DNA of 64,000 nucleotides from Tritrichomonas musculus (Eukaryota; Parabasalia; Tritrichomonadida; Tritrichomonadidae). Position numbers and translations under genes: made by a program. This document shows, piece after piece, positions 20,076 to 32,200 of this stretch. Each line of letters starts with the position of its first letter. Position 1 is the first letter of the stretch. Under the pieces are notes generated by a model, which did not search any database, was not told the origin of the DNA, and saw nothing but the letters and a program-made list of their open reading frames with translations. The stretch covers positions 992,001 through 1,056,000 of the forward strand of contig JAPFFF010000048.1 in the NCBI GenBank assembly GCA_039105265.1. Reading direction: 5' to 3'.

Positions 20076-21383
20076 ATGCAAAATAAAAATCGATTTCAAA
20101 CAAAAATTATTGTTATTATTATATTTCAGTTATTATTATCGCTATTTATTATTGTATTAGGACCTATTCAACCTAATTTTTTAACAAAAATATCAGATAT
20201 TTATGTAATTAACGAATCTAAAATCTTTTATGTATACAAATATGGAAATTCTTATGTCGATCCTATTGATCCAAAAGGTGAAAAATGCCTAATTCCATGG
20301 AAGTATACTCAAAACATTTCACAAGCTAAATTAATTATGTATAACACTCTAGACAATTATAATCAGCTAACTCATCCACGCGATCGAAACCTACGTCCAG
20401 ATCAAGCAACATGTATTGAGTCTATGGAAAGTGCAACATATTATCCAGCATTATTGAGAAATAAAAAAAATTTCAATTATTCTATGTATTATTCATTGAC
20501 TAGTGATGTTCCCATTCCTTATTCTGAATATTTTACGACAAATGAAAAGCCTTTAAAGCTTTCAGAGAAAAAAGGAAACCTAGCAGCTGCATTCATATCA
20601 AATTGTCATGACAACAATCATCGATTAGGTTACGTCAAGAAACTTATGAAGTACATGAAAGTCGATTCATACGGTTCTTGTGCAAACAATGCTCAAATTC
20701 CTTCAAAATGGAAACGAAAAACACGAGACAAGACAAAAGAAGCCGTTATTTCGCATTACAAATTCACTTTAGCCTTTGAAAACTCAAACGATTGGGATTA
20801 TGTTACAGAAAAGCTTTATCAACCGCTCCGATATGGTTCTGTTCCTATTTACAGAGGATGTCCAAATGTTGAAGATTTCGCTCCACCGAATTCCTTCATC
20901 GATGCAAACAAATTTCAATCACCACAGAAATTGGCAGAGTATATAAACTACCTTGACACGCACGACGATGAGTACAACAAGTATCTTGAATGGAAAGAAA
21001 AAAATAATCTCGGAAATTTGGCAAAAGTTCTCTTTTTCAGAGACAGGCATGAATTTGGAATTTGTGCACTAATTGAAAGGATGCATGGCCTCTGGATAAA
21101 CCCTTTCTTGGTGGATTGGAAGAGGGTCACAAGTTCCTATTTGGGATGCAATATGTGCCGTGAGAATTTTGACTTTTCTAAAAGAAGAATTCCTGTTTTG
21201 AATAAGGAGGGAACTCATTATGAATATCCTTTGAATGAGTATTGGTCTAAGGTTTTTGGAAATAAGTCAGTAAACACTTTGAAGTTTAATTACAAATTGC
21301 CGATCAAATTAAAATCGAAATCTAATAATATGATGATATCTATTATTCAAAAAGTGTTCTCTATTTTTTCTCCTTATGTTTAA
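20076..21383 (+). CDS. GT10 alpha-1,3-fucosyltransferase-like type II membrane protein
   Basis: 435 residues with a short cytosolic tail and one N-terminal signal anchor (about 11-31), the usual layout of Golgi glycosyltransferases. The donor-binding motif of family GT10 is clear: HYKFTLAFENSNDWDYVTEK from 228, then RYGSVPIYRGCPNVEDFAPP, then NSFIDANKFQSPQKLAEYI. ESMESATYYP near 115-124 sits where the acceptor-site loop is expected. By family it transfers fucose from GDP-fucose to N-acetylglucosamine in an alpha-1,3 linkage; a core N-glycan or a surface glycoconjugate could be the acceptor. Length is near the family norm and no catalytic motif looks damaged. The ATG at 20,076 follows a TCAATTCC stretch. 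It is flanked on both sides by transposon clusters yet is intact. Confidence 0.9.
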   Translation: MQNKNRFQTKIIVIIIFQLLLSLFIIVLGPIQPNFLTKISDIYVINESKIFYVYKYGNSYVDPIDPKGEKCLIPWKYTQNISQAKLIMYNTLDNYNQLTHPRDRNLRPDQATCIESMESATYYPALLRNKKNFNYSMYYSLTSDVPIPYSEYFTTNEKPLKLSEKKGNLAAAFISNCHDNNHRLGYVKKLMKYMKVDSYGSCANNAQIPSKWKRKTRDKTKEAVISHYKFTLAFENSNDWDYVTEKLYQPLRYGSVPIYRGCPNVEDFAPPNSFIDANKFQSPQKLAEYINYLDTHDDEYNKYLEWKEKNNLGNLAKVLFFRDRHEFGICALIERMHGLWINPFLVDWKRVTSSYLGCNMCRENFDFSKRRIPVLNKEGTHYEYPLNEYWSKVFGNKSVNTLKFNYKLPIKLKSKSNNMMISIIQKVFSIFSPYV

Positions 21384-21526
21384 AACAAATTCGAACAGAA
21401 GGTGAAAATATATAATTGTTATGAAAATAATAAAAACGTTTTTTATCAACTATTGTTGTCATGATTATTTCAAGCCCTTGATGATAAAATCAGTTGTATT
21501 TAATTTCTTAGGTAGTGGAAAAAGTC

Positions 21527-22715
21527 GGGGAGAAGGGTGGAAGATAAACTGTTTACAATTATAATAAAAAAAAGTCACTCATTTTATGATATTTAAAGCC
21601 AATCTCAAAATATATAGTTTATTATTTACATTTTAGTGATTTAAAGTGATTGTATAAATAATACCTTTGAAATATATTAAGATAATTAAAGATTATTATA
21701 ACAAAATTGAGTACTTTATACCTTTTTCATTCAAATTTTTACTTGTATCATTTAATGATTGTATCGGACGTTTTTGAAACAACAAAGCGAATAATGCTTT
21801 GTATCGTATGTATTGTATACACACTAATTTTAAAGAAAATCCTGACGGTAGATCTTTCTATGCAAATTCAATTATACGACTTTCTTAAGAAAAATGGAAT
21901 TTTATTTTATCAATGTCAAAGTATTAATGATACTATTATCAAAGATAAACTTATTTTTATTTTTTGCATATATTTGAAATAATACTTCTAATATTAAATA
22001 TTTCATGTGATTTTTATTCAATGCAAATTAAAAAGAAAATTTTACTTTAAAGATGTATATCAATAGAAATTTTTATAAATTAGGTTATAATTTTTCTTAT
22101 ATTTGTCATAAATTGAGTGTTTATTTTTTCTTATTTTATGACTAAGAAAATTTAACCTATACGATCATTTATTCGCCTTTTTGGAAAAGAGATTAAAATT
22201 AAAATATCTTTATTTATACCTTCAAAATTTTAACAATATTTTGATATTAAATATATAATTTTAATTTAATTATATATAAAAGATTTGGTTTATATCGTCC
22301 AATAATTTGGCTCTTTTCACCCTTCTAGTCGGGGAATCGTGTTTTTCTACACCACTTTTTGAAAACTTTTAAACTTTTTGAATACTTTTTTATACTAAAT
22401 AATGCATAATTATATAGTTCAAATAGCTTTCCGATTCATCCAGTAATTCAAGAAACTCGATTCGGCTTCGCGCAGCCCTGTGGTGATCACTGGTGTGCAT
22501 ATTCCTGAAAAATTATGTAAAAATATAAATTTTTATATTTAAAAAGCAAATAGTTAAAATTTTACGTAAAATTTAAATGTACGATTTTTTTGGTTAATTT
22601 TCTTAACAGAGTAAGTCAAATTACACCTTAAGGAGGTGGTTTTTTACTTTCCATGAGGAGCGACTCATGGATAGAAAAACCATTCAAAAAGTGGTGTAGA
22701 AAAAAACGATTGTCC
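21527..22715 (-). mobile_element. Mutator-type MITE, copy 2, interrupted by another element
   Basis: It starts GGGGAATCGTGTTTTTCTAC (across the inner insertion) and ends GTAGAAAAAAACGATTGTCC, matching copy 1 at 14,290-14,697 in the opposite orientation, including the CACTTTTTGAA arms and the GC-richer centre. Its own 9-bp duplication is perfect, GAAAAAGTC at 21,518-21,526 and 22,716-22,724, but only when the inner element (21,531-22,326) is taken out. Without that insert the copy is about 385 bp. Confidence 0.85.
21531..22326. mobile_element. 796-bp element nested in the Mutator-type MITE, 8-bp duplication
   Basis: It begins AGAAGGGTGGAAG and ends TTTTCACCCTTCT, a short imperfect inverted repeat. 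A perfect 8-bp duplication, AGTCGGGG, flanks it (21,523-21,530 and 22,327-22,334). A frame at 21,707-21,982 (TTG start) has no recognisable motif. It is a non-autonomous hAT- or P-class element, younger than the MITE it splits. Confidence 0.82.
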
Positions 22716-22725
22716 GAAAAAGTCT

Positions 22726-24133
22726 TTATTCTCAATTATTTATGATAAACCACTTCCTGATATAGAGTAAGCGCATAAACGTTTTTTTTTTTTTTACTTT
22801 TTGTGACGAGGACTTTTTGAATATATTAATGATACAACTTTTTTTGAATATACGAACTATATCACTTTTTGTTAAAATAAAATATTATAATATTGAATGA
22901 TGGTGATAAATAATTTTGAAAGAAAACTCTTCTATATTATTTAATGATTATTGATCCTTTTCATCCATACGTAAATATTAAAACAAATTTGTGTTAATTT
23001 GATGTTTATTAATTGATCTTAATTTCAAGTTTGTGATTTATAATCACAAAGTATTTTTTTGCTTTTTGGGCTAAGCTTTAATATAGTTATATTCTTTGTT
23101 TTTCTGCATTCTGAGTTCTTTTAAGAATATTTGCATCAAACAAACTATTCAAAAAATTGAAAAGCCAACTATGCCCTTAAAAAACAGTAACAGTTCCTAT
23201 GAATCGCAATGCTTGTGGTTCCATCTACAATTAAAGTTGTTAAAAGACAATGACAAATTGACAACCGCAAGTCCATTCCCAGTAAACAGAGTTTGTCAAT
23301 CAAATAAAACGATGTTTTTTCTGAAAAAGTTGCATGTAAAACATTTACATCGTAATTTTTAAAAAATTTTGTTTTTGCAAAAAAAAGAAAATAATTGATA
23401 TTTTTCAATAGTATTCTCAATATATTATTAAAATTGAGTGAAAAAGAATATTTACTTAACATATCATTTCTTCTAGCATAAATAATACGCAATAAATTTA
23501 TTTTATTTTTTGAATAGCTATGTTTGGGCAATATGACATTGCCTTTTAACAATAATATCTACAATTGTAAAACAGAGATGAATTTCTTTCGATTCTTATT
23601 ATACATTTATTGCAGTCCTTATAAACTGTTTCATTAGCTCTTTCAATATTTTAGAGTGGTAAATAGTATAGTATAGGCTCCGCTATCTCCAATCCGATAC
23701 ATGGAGATATTCAGAGGCTCTTTTCGAGCTACACCAAGGGCTCGCACCCCTTGGCCATTCAAAAAACTTTTAAATCTTTTTGATTATATAAAGTTTGATG
23801 AAAAATCAATTGAACATTATGAAAAACTTGCCGTATCCAAAAAACAACCATATTTCTGATTGATATATAAAATTTAAATATTTACTTGTTCCAAAATCAA
23901 ATAATATTGAATATAGAATGTAAAAACAATATCATTATCAATAAAAATAAAATTTTATTAAAGGGTATGGAAAAAACTGTCTACCCTGGAAAAAACACTC
24001 TACTATCATACAGAAATATGCTTTAAAAAGCAATTTGTAGTTTAATATTTATAGAAAAGATACATAAGGATAATATAAACAAAAATTCGTTTTTTTATTT
24101 TTTTATTTTTTTATTTTTTATTTTTTTTTTTTA

Positions 24134-24165
<32 letters not shown>

Positions 24166-25451
24166 GCACCGTAGATAAATAATTTAAAAAAAAATATTGA
24201 ATGAAAAGTATTCAATATGCATCGTTTAGGCCATATAAATGACCATTTTATTTTGAAAAGTATTAAATTATGATCTCTACAAAACTTTCCTAATCCTTTG
24301 CCTTCATCGCTAAGAACTGGTATGATAGTATACTACTCTGGTAATGTATATCAGCAGGTTGATTTATCTAGCAAATAAATTTCATTATAGAATGTTTCGA
24401 ACAATTTCGAATTTTCTTGAGGCCCTGATATGTAACAGAAAAAATCATTCCAAGTGTTCCAAATGAATCAAAAGATTTTTTTCAAGAATTTATTGAAAAT
24501 TGCAAATCTCTTCATGAGTAGAATGTCCCAACTGACGGGTCGGATAATTTTTCCAGGTCTCCAAGGCCCAGTCATCAAGCTCAAAACCTCATTTTGAAAA
24601 ATAACGAAAAACTTATCCACAGGGTTTAAATTTTAATTGCCTCAATAATCTGTTGGTTCCCAAGTCCCATCATAAAGCGCTAAACACTCATTTTAAAATT
24701 TATTCCAAAAGTTAATTTGGGATTTGATTTTTGAATAAGGGCTCCAGAAGGATTCTGAGAGCAAATTATAAATATTTAATTTAAGAATTTAAAAATGCAG
24801 GAACGCATCGACCACGTCATTTCTTAATTACTTGCATTAAAATCAAAAATAGAACAATAAACTGAACCATCAAATGAAACACAAATTGAGCATCCAAATG
24901 AATCCGAGCAAAGCTCGGCTGAGGCACGTAGTGCCGAACCAAATCCTATACGAAGAAGAACAAATCGCTCATTTCCATTAAACAAATCGAAGTTTTTAAA
25001 TGAAGAACAGAGAGACCAAGTTCTCCAATTTGCTTCTGACCATAAAGAAACAATAATGAAACAAACCAAGGTCTAATCGAATTCAATTCATTCAGAATCT
25101 AATTCGTGAACAATTAAATATCAATTTATCGTTATATATGACAAATAAGTTGATCAATTTAAGGACGTGGTAGGACCAAATATAATATGAAATTTCTGAA
25201 GTATCTTGAGTTATTTGACAATACGTTTTAATTAATCTTGCTGCAACTCTTAAAGGTTTAGCAATTTTTTTTCTAAATAATTAAATTATATCAATCAATT
25301 TTTTACATCAAATAAATAAAGAAAATATTATTCATTTGTCTTTTATATTCATATTTTAACATTTTTACACCAGTAAACCTTATTTTTTATACTTTTTTAA
25401 AATGGGCATAAAATTGACTAACTTTGTCTGGGATCAAAAACGATTGAAAAT
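22726..25451. other. Gene-poor stretch with decayed fragments
   Basis: Contains a Kolobok-type terminal sequence at 23,157-23,180, a GC-richer block at 23,675-23,755 with small hairpins, a long poly-T with poly-A partner at 24,088-24,165, and a decayed frame on + at about 24,863-25,076 reading EHPNESEQSSAEARSAEPNP and NKSKFLNEEQRDQVLQF before a stop. The last piece has a clear coding look (charged, no AT-run codons) but I do not recognise it. Near 24,530-24,760 two diverged direct copies share CCAAGxCCCA and CTCATTTT motifs. Confidence 0.4.
23157..23180 (-). repeat. Solo Kolobok-type terminus with TTAA
   Basis: AAAAGCCAACTATGCCC followed by TTAA. It matches the right end of the 5.1-kb element except for two bases in the terminal repeat. 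No matching left end was found in the window, so it is probably the surviving end of a deleted relative. Confidence 0.55.
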
Positions 25452-25646
25452 ATGGATATTTTCCAAGCAAGCCAAATTATAACAGTTAATGGAAAATATG
25501 GTGCATTTGAATTGCATACCCATAATGTAGAAGTTCCTGAGAAGCGTTTCGATGATAAGGAGTTAATTGAAATGGCAACAATTCCAGGAAAAATTAAGGA
25601 AATTGAAGATTCTTTAATTTCTAAGATTATGAATAACCAGTTATAA
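25452..25646 (+). CDS. Small hypothetical frame (64 codons), possibly a gene fragment
   Basis: It has a true ATG and the sequence MDIFQASQIITVNGKYG through to KIMNNQL. The mix of charged and hydrophobic residues looks coding rather than random AT translation. A second coding-like frame follows 120 nt later with no start codon, so this may be the first exon-sized piece of a broken longer gene rather than a complete small protein. No domain recognised. Confidence 0.35.
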   Translation: MDIFQASQIITVNGKYGAFELHTHNVEVPEKRFDDKELIEMATIPGKIKEIEDSLISKIMNNQL

Positions 25647-25766
25647 ATAATAGTTTTTTATCTTTTATCTTCAATTTTTTTTATAAAAATCGGATTTGCA
25701 TCAATTTGGTTTTCGATTTTTTTTCATTATTTTAACTTCTAATAATTGATCATCTAATGATTTTGA

Positions 25767-26731
25767 TATCATCATAAAAATGTTGACCAAATTTGTTTTA
25801 TATTGCCACTTTTACATGTCCTTACAAATGGCAAAGTTAAAATAATCAAAAATTTTGGAAAGAAAGATTTTGATACATTTATACAAGAAACTTTTACAAT
25901 AGCAAAAGTGCCACTAGTCATCGATATGAAAGATATAAGCAAATTGAACACAGATTACTTTAACATTCAGATTCAAATCATATTTGAAGTTTTTGCTCAA
26001 AAAATTGATCAATTAATTCACAATAAATTTTACCAGTTTGACTTTTTCGAAGATGAAGCGTTAATAAAAACGGTTAGAGCAATTTCAAAAAATATTTCAA
26101 GCATAGTCATTTTTGAAGATCTTTATAAAAACGATTTCATTCTGAAATTTGTCATGAGTTATTTTTACATCACATCAATTGATAATGCTAGTATTGAAAA
26201 TTCAATCGAAAACGATCATAAATTGAATGAAAATGAAATTAATAATATTAAGGCAACAATAGTTTATTTATCGTCATTAAAAGATGATTTTAAGGTTTTG
26301 TTATTTGACTTTGAAAACCCTTCAAATTGTGAATTTTCAATAAAAATTTTTGTAACGTTTTTTTCCTCAAAAAGTAACAAAACCATTGAAATTTTCGAAG
26401 AAACAATTGAAATTGAAAAACAAAGAAACGAAATAAAATCTAAAGAAAAAAAACAAAAGATGAATCTAAAAAAGAAACAAAAAAAGTAAAAAGAAATCGC
26501 CACAAAATGGAAATACATCTAAGCATGATATATTTGAAGATAAAGACATTTTTCTCGAAAAATATCAAGGAGAAGCTGATAAATATTGAAATAATTATAT
26601 TATGAGTTTTTCCATTTAATGGGAGGCATTTTATACAACGATAAAGAAAATTTTGAATACAACGAACTTTATGATCAAGGGATTACCGAAGTTTTAGAAG
26701 ATGGAGAGAAAGAAAAAGAAAAAGTCAATTA
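25767..26731 (+). pseudogene. Unrecognised, probably broken protein-coding gene
   Basis: The main frame is open from 25,767 to 26,489 with no ATG near its beginning. It encodes an amphipathic, probably helical protein (DFDTFIQETFTIAKVPLVID, then AISKNISSIVIFEDLYKN) and ends in a Lys-rich tail, KEKKQKMNLKKKQKK. After that stop, coding-like text resumes in another frame at about 26,613-26,731 (GGILYNDKENFEYNELYDQG, ending KEKEKVN). Together with the 64-codon frame upstream, this suggests one gene broken in at least two places. I do not recognise the family. Confidence 0.4.
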
Positions 26732-26789
26732 AAATCAGGATCCAAATCAGCTTTTGCCTACATTAGGTATAACCTTCATGCATTTCTAT

Positions 26790-27722
26790 GTCAGTGGACA
26801 TCTTCCTCTCCAGTTTGCGAAAAGTCCACCTCGATTGCAGCAGGATATAGACGTCGTTTGTCGAAGAAAGCTGCACAGCTGTTCACGATGTGTCTCACAT
26901 TAGGACACACTTTTCCGTGAAACACCTAACCTTTCTCGTTCAGGTCAATCAGTTCGGGACAAAGGTTAAGCGTCATCCTTCCCTCATTCAGTGGTGTGCA
27001 GTGCCGATCGAAATCCACTTCGATGCCCCATTTGGGCTCCCTCTTGGTGGTCACATACTCCACATGTTCTGCCCTCAGCACGATTTTCATTTCGTAGAAT
27101 GTGCGATTTTCTGCATCTCCACTTGGTCGACTGTCGACCTTCAGGCTGTAGAAACCAGGCCGTCTTCTGCCGTCGATTGCGAAATCCTCCCACATTACGT
27201 GGCGCGGATAGGGGTTACGCACGTGCTGCGAAAGCCAAGGAGTTGTTGAAAAGTAATCGATGCGATGGCCGTGGCCAGGAATCAGTTCGATAAGGTGGAC
27301 GAATTGGCCAGGATAGATTGACTGCAGACTTTCAAAACGATTGGATGCTGCTTGTGTGAGTGTGTTGCGTGCAAAAGCAATGTCTTGTGCGCCAGTACGA
27401 AGCAAGAAAGCCAGATTGGAGCAGTTCTCGGCTGGAGCGTTACGTAGAGGCTCGCCGCCGGCCATCGGTCCAGCTGCAGCCAAATAGTCGGCATAGAACG
27501 ACGCAAGACGTACATTCGGTCTGGATCGATGTCTCCACTGGCCATCGCTTGCCGAAAGAGACGTTCCCATGCAAACTGCTTGGATCGTTGCCACCAGCGG
27601 TAGTAGCTGCCTTCGTTAGGAATTTGAGGGATAAAGTAGGCCGATGGAGAATCGTCAAATTGGCTGCACAACGAAAGACCAGTGGACCATTCAATCTCTT
27701 TCGGCCCAGAACCGTGAAGGTA
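26790..27722 (-). pseudogene. GC-rich bacterial-type alpha/beta-hydrolase (esterase) pseudogene
   Basis: This island is about half G+C, far above its surroundings. Three minus-strand pieces form one decayed protein: YYRWWQRSKQFAWERLFRQA and GDIDPDRMYV (27,525-27,620); then RLASFYADYLAAAGPMAGGE, NLAFLLRTGAQDIAF, LIPGHGHRIDYF and WLSQHVRNPYPRHVMWEDFA (26,926-27,510); then VRHIVNSCAAFFDKRRLYPA (about 26,795-26,890) in another frame. The style is that of PHB-depolymerase-like esterases of Bacteroidales. DRMYV runs almost directly into RLASFYADYL, so the stretch that should hold the GxSxG nucleophile elbow is gone. The N-terminal part is also absent, cut at the A-run before the satellite. This suggests recent transfer from a gut bacterium followed by decay; contamination is less likely given the breaks. 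Confidence 0.7.
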
Positions 27723-27739
27723 TAGAAAAAAAAAAAAAG

Positions 27740-28838
27740 ATTATAAGACTATATATTATAAGACTATATATTATAAGACTATATATTATAAGACTATATA
27801 TTATAAGACTATATATTATAAGACTATATATTATAAGACTATATATTATAAGACTATATATTATAAGACTATATATTATAAGACTATATATTATAAGACT
27901 ATATATTATAAGACTATATATTATAAGACTATATATTATAAGACTATATATTATAAGACTATATATTATAAGACTATATATTATAAGACTATATATTATA
28001 AGACTATATATTATAAGACTATATATTATAAGACTATATATTATAAGACTATATATTATAAGACTATATATTATAAGACTATATATTATAAGACTATATA
28101 TTATAAGACTATATATTATAAGACTATATATTATAAGACTATATATTATAAGACTATATATTATAAGACTATATATTATAAGACTATATATTATAAGACT
28201 ATATATTATAAGACTATATATTATAAGACTATATATTATAAGACTATATATTATAAGACTATATATTATAAGACTATATATTATAAGACTATATATTATA
28301 AGACTATATATTATAAGACTATATATTATAAGACTATATATTATAAGACTATATATTATAAGACTATATATTATAAGACTATATATTATAAGACTATATA
28401 TTATAAGACTATATATTATAAGACTATATATTATAAGACTATATATTATAAGACTATATATTATAAGACTATATATTATAAGACTATATATTATAAGACT
28501 ATATATTATAAGACTATATATTATAAGACTATATATTATAAGACTATATATTATAAGACTATATATTATAAGACTATATATTATAAGACTATATATTATA
28601 AGACTATATATTATAAGACTATATATTATAAGACTATATATTATAAGACTATATATTATAAGACTATATATTATAAGACTATATATTATAAGACTATATA
28701 TTATAAGACTATATATTATAAGACTATATATTATAAGACTATATATTATAAGACTATATATTATAAGACTATATATTATAAGACTATATATTATAAGACT
28801 ATATATTATAAGACTATATATTATAAGACTATATATTA
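27740..28838 (+). repeat. 15-bp satellite, about 73 perfect copies
   Basis: The unit ATTATAAGACTATAT repeats for 1,099 bp with no variant that I could find. It is preceded by a 13-A run and followed about 10 bp later by a ~19-T run. All forward frames stay open because 15 is a multiple of three (one frame reads IIRLY throughout), but this is not a gene. The unit contains TTATAA and ATATAT self-complementary cores. Perfect identity indicates recent expansion by slippage or unequal exchange, or a collapsed/extended assembly. Confidence 0.97.
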
Positions 28839-28958
28839 TTATTCACAGTTTTTTTTTTTTTTTTTTAAAGCCAATCAATGTATTGGATTTAATAACATAT
28901 AAAAAATTGTTTTACATATATGAGTATACTTATTATGTTTAATATTCTTTTTTACGAA

Positions 28959-29178
28959 GATATTTGATATTTATGCCATATAAACATTTCATAACATAGG
29001 AGGCTTATTGTTAATTCAAAAATTAAAAAACAATATAATCATTTGAAAAAGTTCATATAAATTGAATGAAATATACTCATATATGTGAAACAATTTATAT
29101 TAGATGCTGCTAACTTTTTGAATTAACAATAAGCCACCTATGTTATGAAATGTTTATATGACATAAATATCAAATATC
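28959..29178. repeat. Foldback repeat with 64-bp arms before the kinase-Sel1 gene
   Basis: Arms at 28,959-29,022 and 29,115-29,178 are inverted copies with a few mismatches; for example CATAACATAGGAGGCTTATT faces AATAAGCCACCTATGTTATG. The 92-bp spacer itself contains an inverted copy of the DNA just left of the first arm (28,903-28,933 against about 29,068-29,099). It looks like a rearranged MITE. It ends only 42 bp before the next ATG, so it may supply promoter sequence. Confidence 0.75.
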
Positions 29179-29204
29179 ACATTTTTATAAGACATAAATT
29201 AATT

Positions 29205-29215
29205 TCGCTCATATA
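29205..29215 (+). promoter_or_regulatory. Candidate initiator (Inr) of kinase-Sel1 gene
   Basis: CTCATATAAAA contains TCATA, a match to the trichomonad initiator TCA-Py-(T/A), about 12 nt before the ATG at 29,221. Similar matches precede the genes at 13,058 (TCATTT, 13,044) and 58,049 (TCATAT, 58,034). Confidence 0.5.
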
Positions 29216-29220
29216 AAAAG

Positions 29221-32200
29221 ATGAGTTTCGAAAATCTTCAGGACTTTTTTTCAAGCAAATCAGTGAAAATGAAGAATGATTTATTTAACCCAGTAATTCA
29301 GCAATACAATTTACTGATACTCACCAAAGACAATCATCAACAAGAAATAAGCAAATTAAAAAACAAAAATAAAATCATTATGTGCGATTTTCATAAAGAT
29401 AATTATATTGCTTGCCTTGATAACAAAATCATTATTTTTAAAAAAAGTGATGATGAAATTATTAATTATTTTATTTCATATTTTAATTATTCAACAATTT
29501 ACTACACATCAAATGAATGTAAAAAAATACTTGAAGATATATGCTCCGACATTTCCATTAATTTTTCTCAAGAAAACCAAGATGATTTTATTTCAGATGA
29601 GTTACCTAATTTTTTAAAAGAATTTATTCCGGTTAATGTAAATAGAAAAGATTGGAATATTATATCAAAATGTCTATCGGGATTCTTGATAAAAAAAGCA
29701 TATATGCAATCAAATTTCAATCGAATTAAAATTGATAAAAAAAATGTTAATGAAGACAAGATTGATCTAAATAAAACCCAAAATTTTATTAAATTGAGAC
29801 AAATATCGACCACAAGTTCATCAATAATATCATTAATATATCTTATTGTTGAAGAAAAGTTGATGATTTCTAAAATATTTCATAAGCAATTAACTCCCAT
29901 TGAAAAAGACAAATTAGCTTCAAGAGAAATAAGTAATTATCAGAAATTGAATCATCCGTTTATTCCAAAATTTTACGGTTGTGATGAACAGAAAACTATA
30001 TTTATTGAGTTTATTCAAGGAGAAACCTTAGATAAATACGATTTTAACAAACTGTCAGAAAATGAAATTATGAATATTATTTTGGAAATTTTTATTACAA
30101 TTCATTATTTCCATATAAATAAATTTATATATCGTGACTTAAAGCCAAATAATATCATGATTGATAAAAATGGAGTTGCAGTTATCATTGATTTTGATCG
30201 ACTATTTGATTGCAATTTGTATGATATAGAAGAGTCTTCAAAAGATTTTGGAACAAATTATGTTTCGCCTGAATTTAATGATGGATGCTCATATTCTTAT
30301 TCTCATGACATTTATTCAATTGGACTGGTCATTAAAAATTTTTTCCTTGATAAAAAATCAAATCAAAATTTAATATCAAGCCAAATTTTATCAAAATTAA
30401 CGATTATGTGTGATTGCTGTACTGATTCTAATGATAACGATCGGCCAACAATATCTCAACTAATTAGATTTTTTTATAATAATATATTAATTAAAATGAA
30501 TCAGAAAACCATCATTGAATCAAGATTGGTTGAAATATTAGCACAAAACTTGTCTAATGAAAATTTAATTGATCCTTTTGGACTCTGTACTTTAGGAATA
30601 ATATATATGGAAGGATTTTATATCATTGATAACATTGATTTGGCGCAATATTACTTTTTAAGAGCATCAGATCAAAAAGATATTTTAGCTCAGCTTAATT
30701 TATATTTTATTCTCTCACCTATTGATTTAAAATCAGCAGTTAATTATTTAACTTTTGCAGCTGAGAATGATGATCAAATTTCTCAATGTATCCTTGTAAG
30801 CTTTTTAATGTTTTTCACTAATTATAAAGAATTTGATAAAAGTTTCAAGTATATTAAATCTTTAGTTAAAGACAATAACTTATTTGGTAAAATCTTGTAT
30901 ATGATATATTGTTTCAGAAAACAATTAAAAGAAGAAGCTCAATATATAAAAACAACATTTAAAATTGAAAAAAAACCCCCAGCTTTTAATCATCAATTTT
31001 ATAATGTGAAAGGAAAATACATTTTACCAAATTTACTAGTTCAGCTTCTTTACGATATATATAATGGCTCTTTAATGGAAACAGAGTTTTACTTTAATTT
31101 AGGTGTCATTTTTTATAAATTTAGAAATGAAAAGAAAGATATCGAAAAAGCTATTAAGTATTTTAGAAATGCTGCACAAAGAAAGGCATATGAAGTCAAA
31201 TCATTTTTAAATGAATATAATTATGACGAGCAAATCTTATCAAGTGAAATGATTCAAATTGTTAAATATATTATAAATATGATTAACTATGAAATTATAA
31301 CAGCTAAAAATTATTTAGGATACATATATGACAATTCTTTCTTAATTACTACTGATTTAAATCTATCAATTTATTACTATCAATTATCTGCTGATATGAA
31401 AAACATTAATGCAGAATATTTATTAGCTGAAATTTATTCCAATGATAAAAAAGGATATAAAGATATTAAAAAAGCAATATATTACTATGATCTTGTATTA
31501 AAAGATGATCATCCTCTTTATCATGATATTCATTGTCAAACTTTCAGAATTAATATGTTAATGCCCAATAATGCTAATGAAAACGAAAATATATTTAGTT
31601 CAGCAAATTACTGCAAACTCCTAGCATATAATGATTTAGGAAAAATATATTACAAGGGAAAAGATGTAAATAAAGATATAAGCAAGTCTTTAAATTATTT
31701 TATATATGCTGCTTCACAGAATTTACCTGAATCACAATACTATCTTGGAAAAATATTTTACACAAATAAAAACCTTCAAGACACTCAAAAAGCCATTAGC
31801 TATTTTAAGAAGGCAGCTGCACAAGGAAATGTCAAATCTCAAAAATATTTAGGAATAATATATTATGAAGGAAAAGTTACCGACCAAAACATCAAACTTG
31901 CAAGAGAGAATTTTAGTTATGCTTCATCACATTCAGATTCAACATCTTTATTTTATCTTGGCTTTATTTGCTATGAAGGTAAATACATTCCTCAAAATAA
32001 TGAAGATGCACATAGACGTTTCATTGATTCAATAAATAAAAATGATAATCAGTATGCATTAAACAATCTTGGAATAATGTGCAAGCATGGTGAAATTGAA
32101 AAAGCAAATATCATAGATGCAAAACATTATTTTGAAAAAGCAATTAAAATGAAAGACGACGTTGTGGCCAGATTCAATCTTGCTCATATGTATTTTTACG

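Noticed and set aside
27740-28838. CRISPR-like array
   Set aside because: Units are contiguous with no spacers, and the host is a eukaryote.
27644-28942. 432-codon frame of repeated IIRLY
   Set aside because: It is only a translation of the 15-bp satellite, whose length is divisible by three; no real start or domain.
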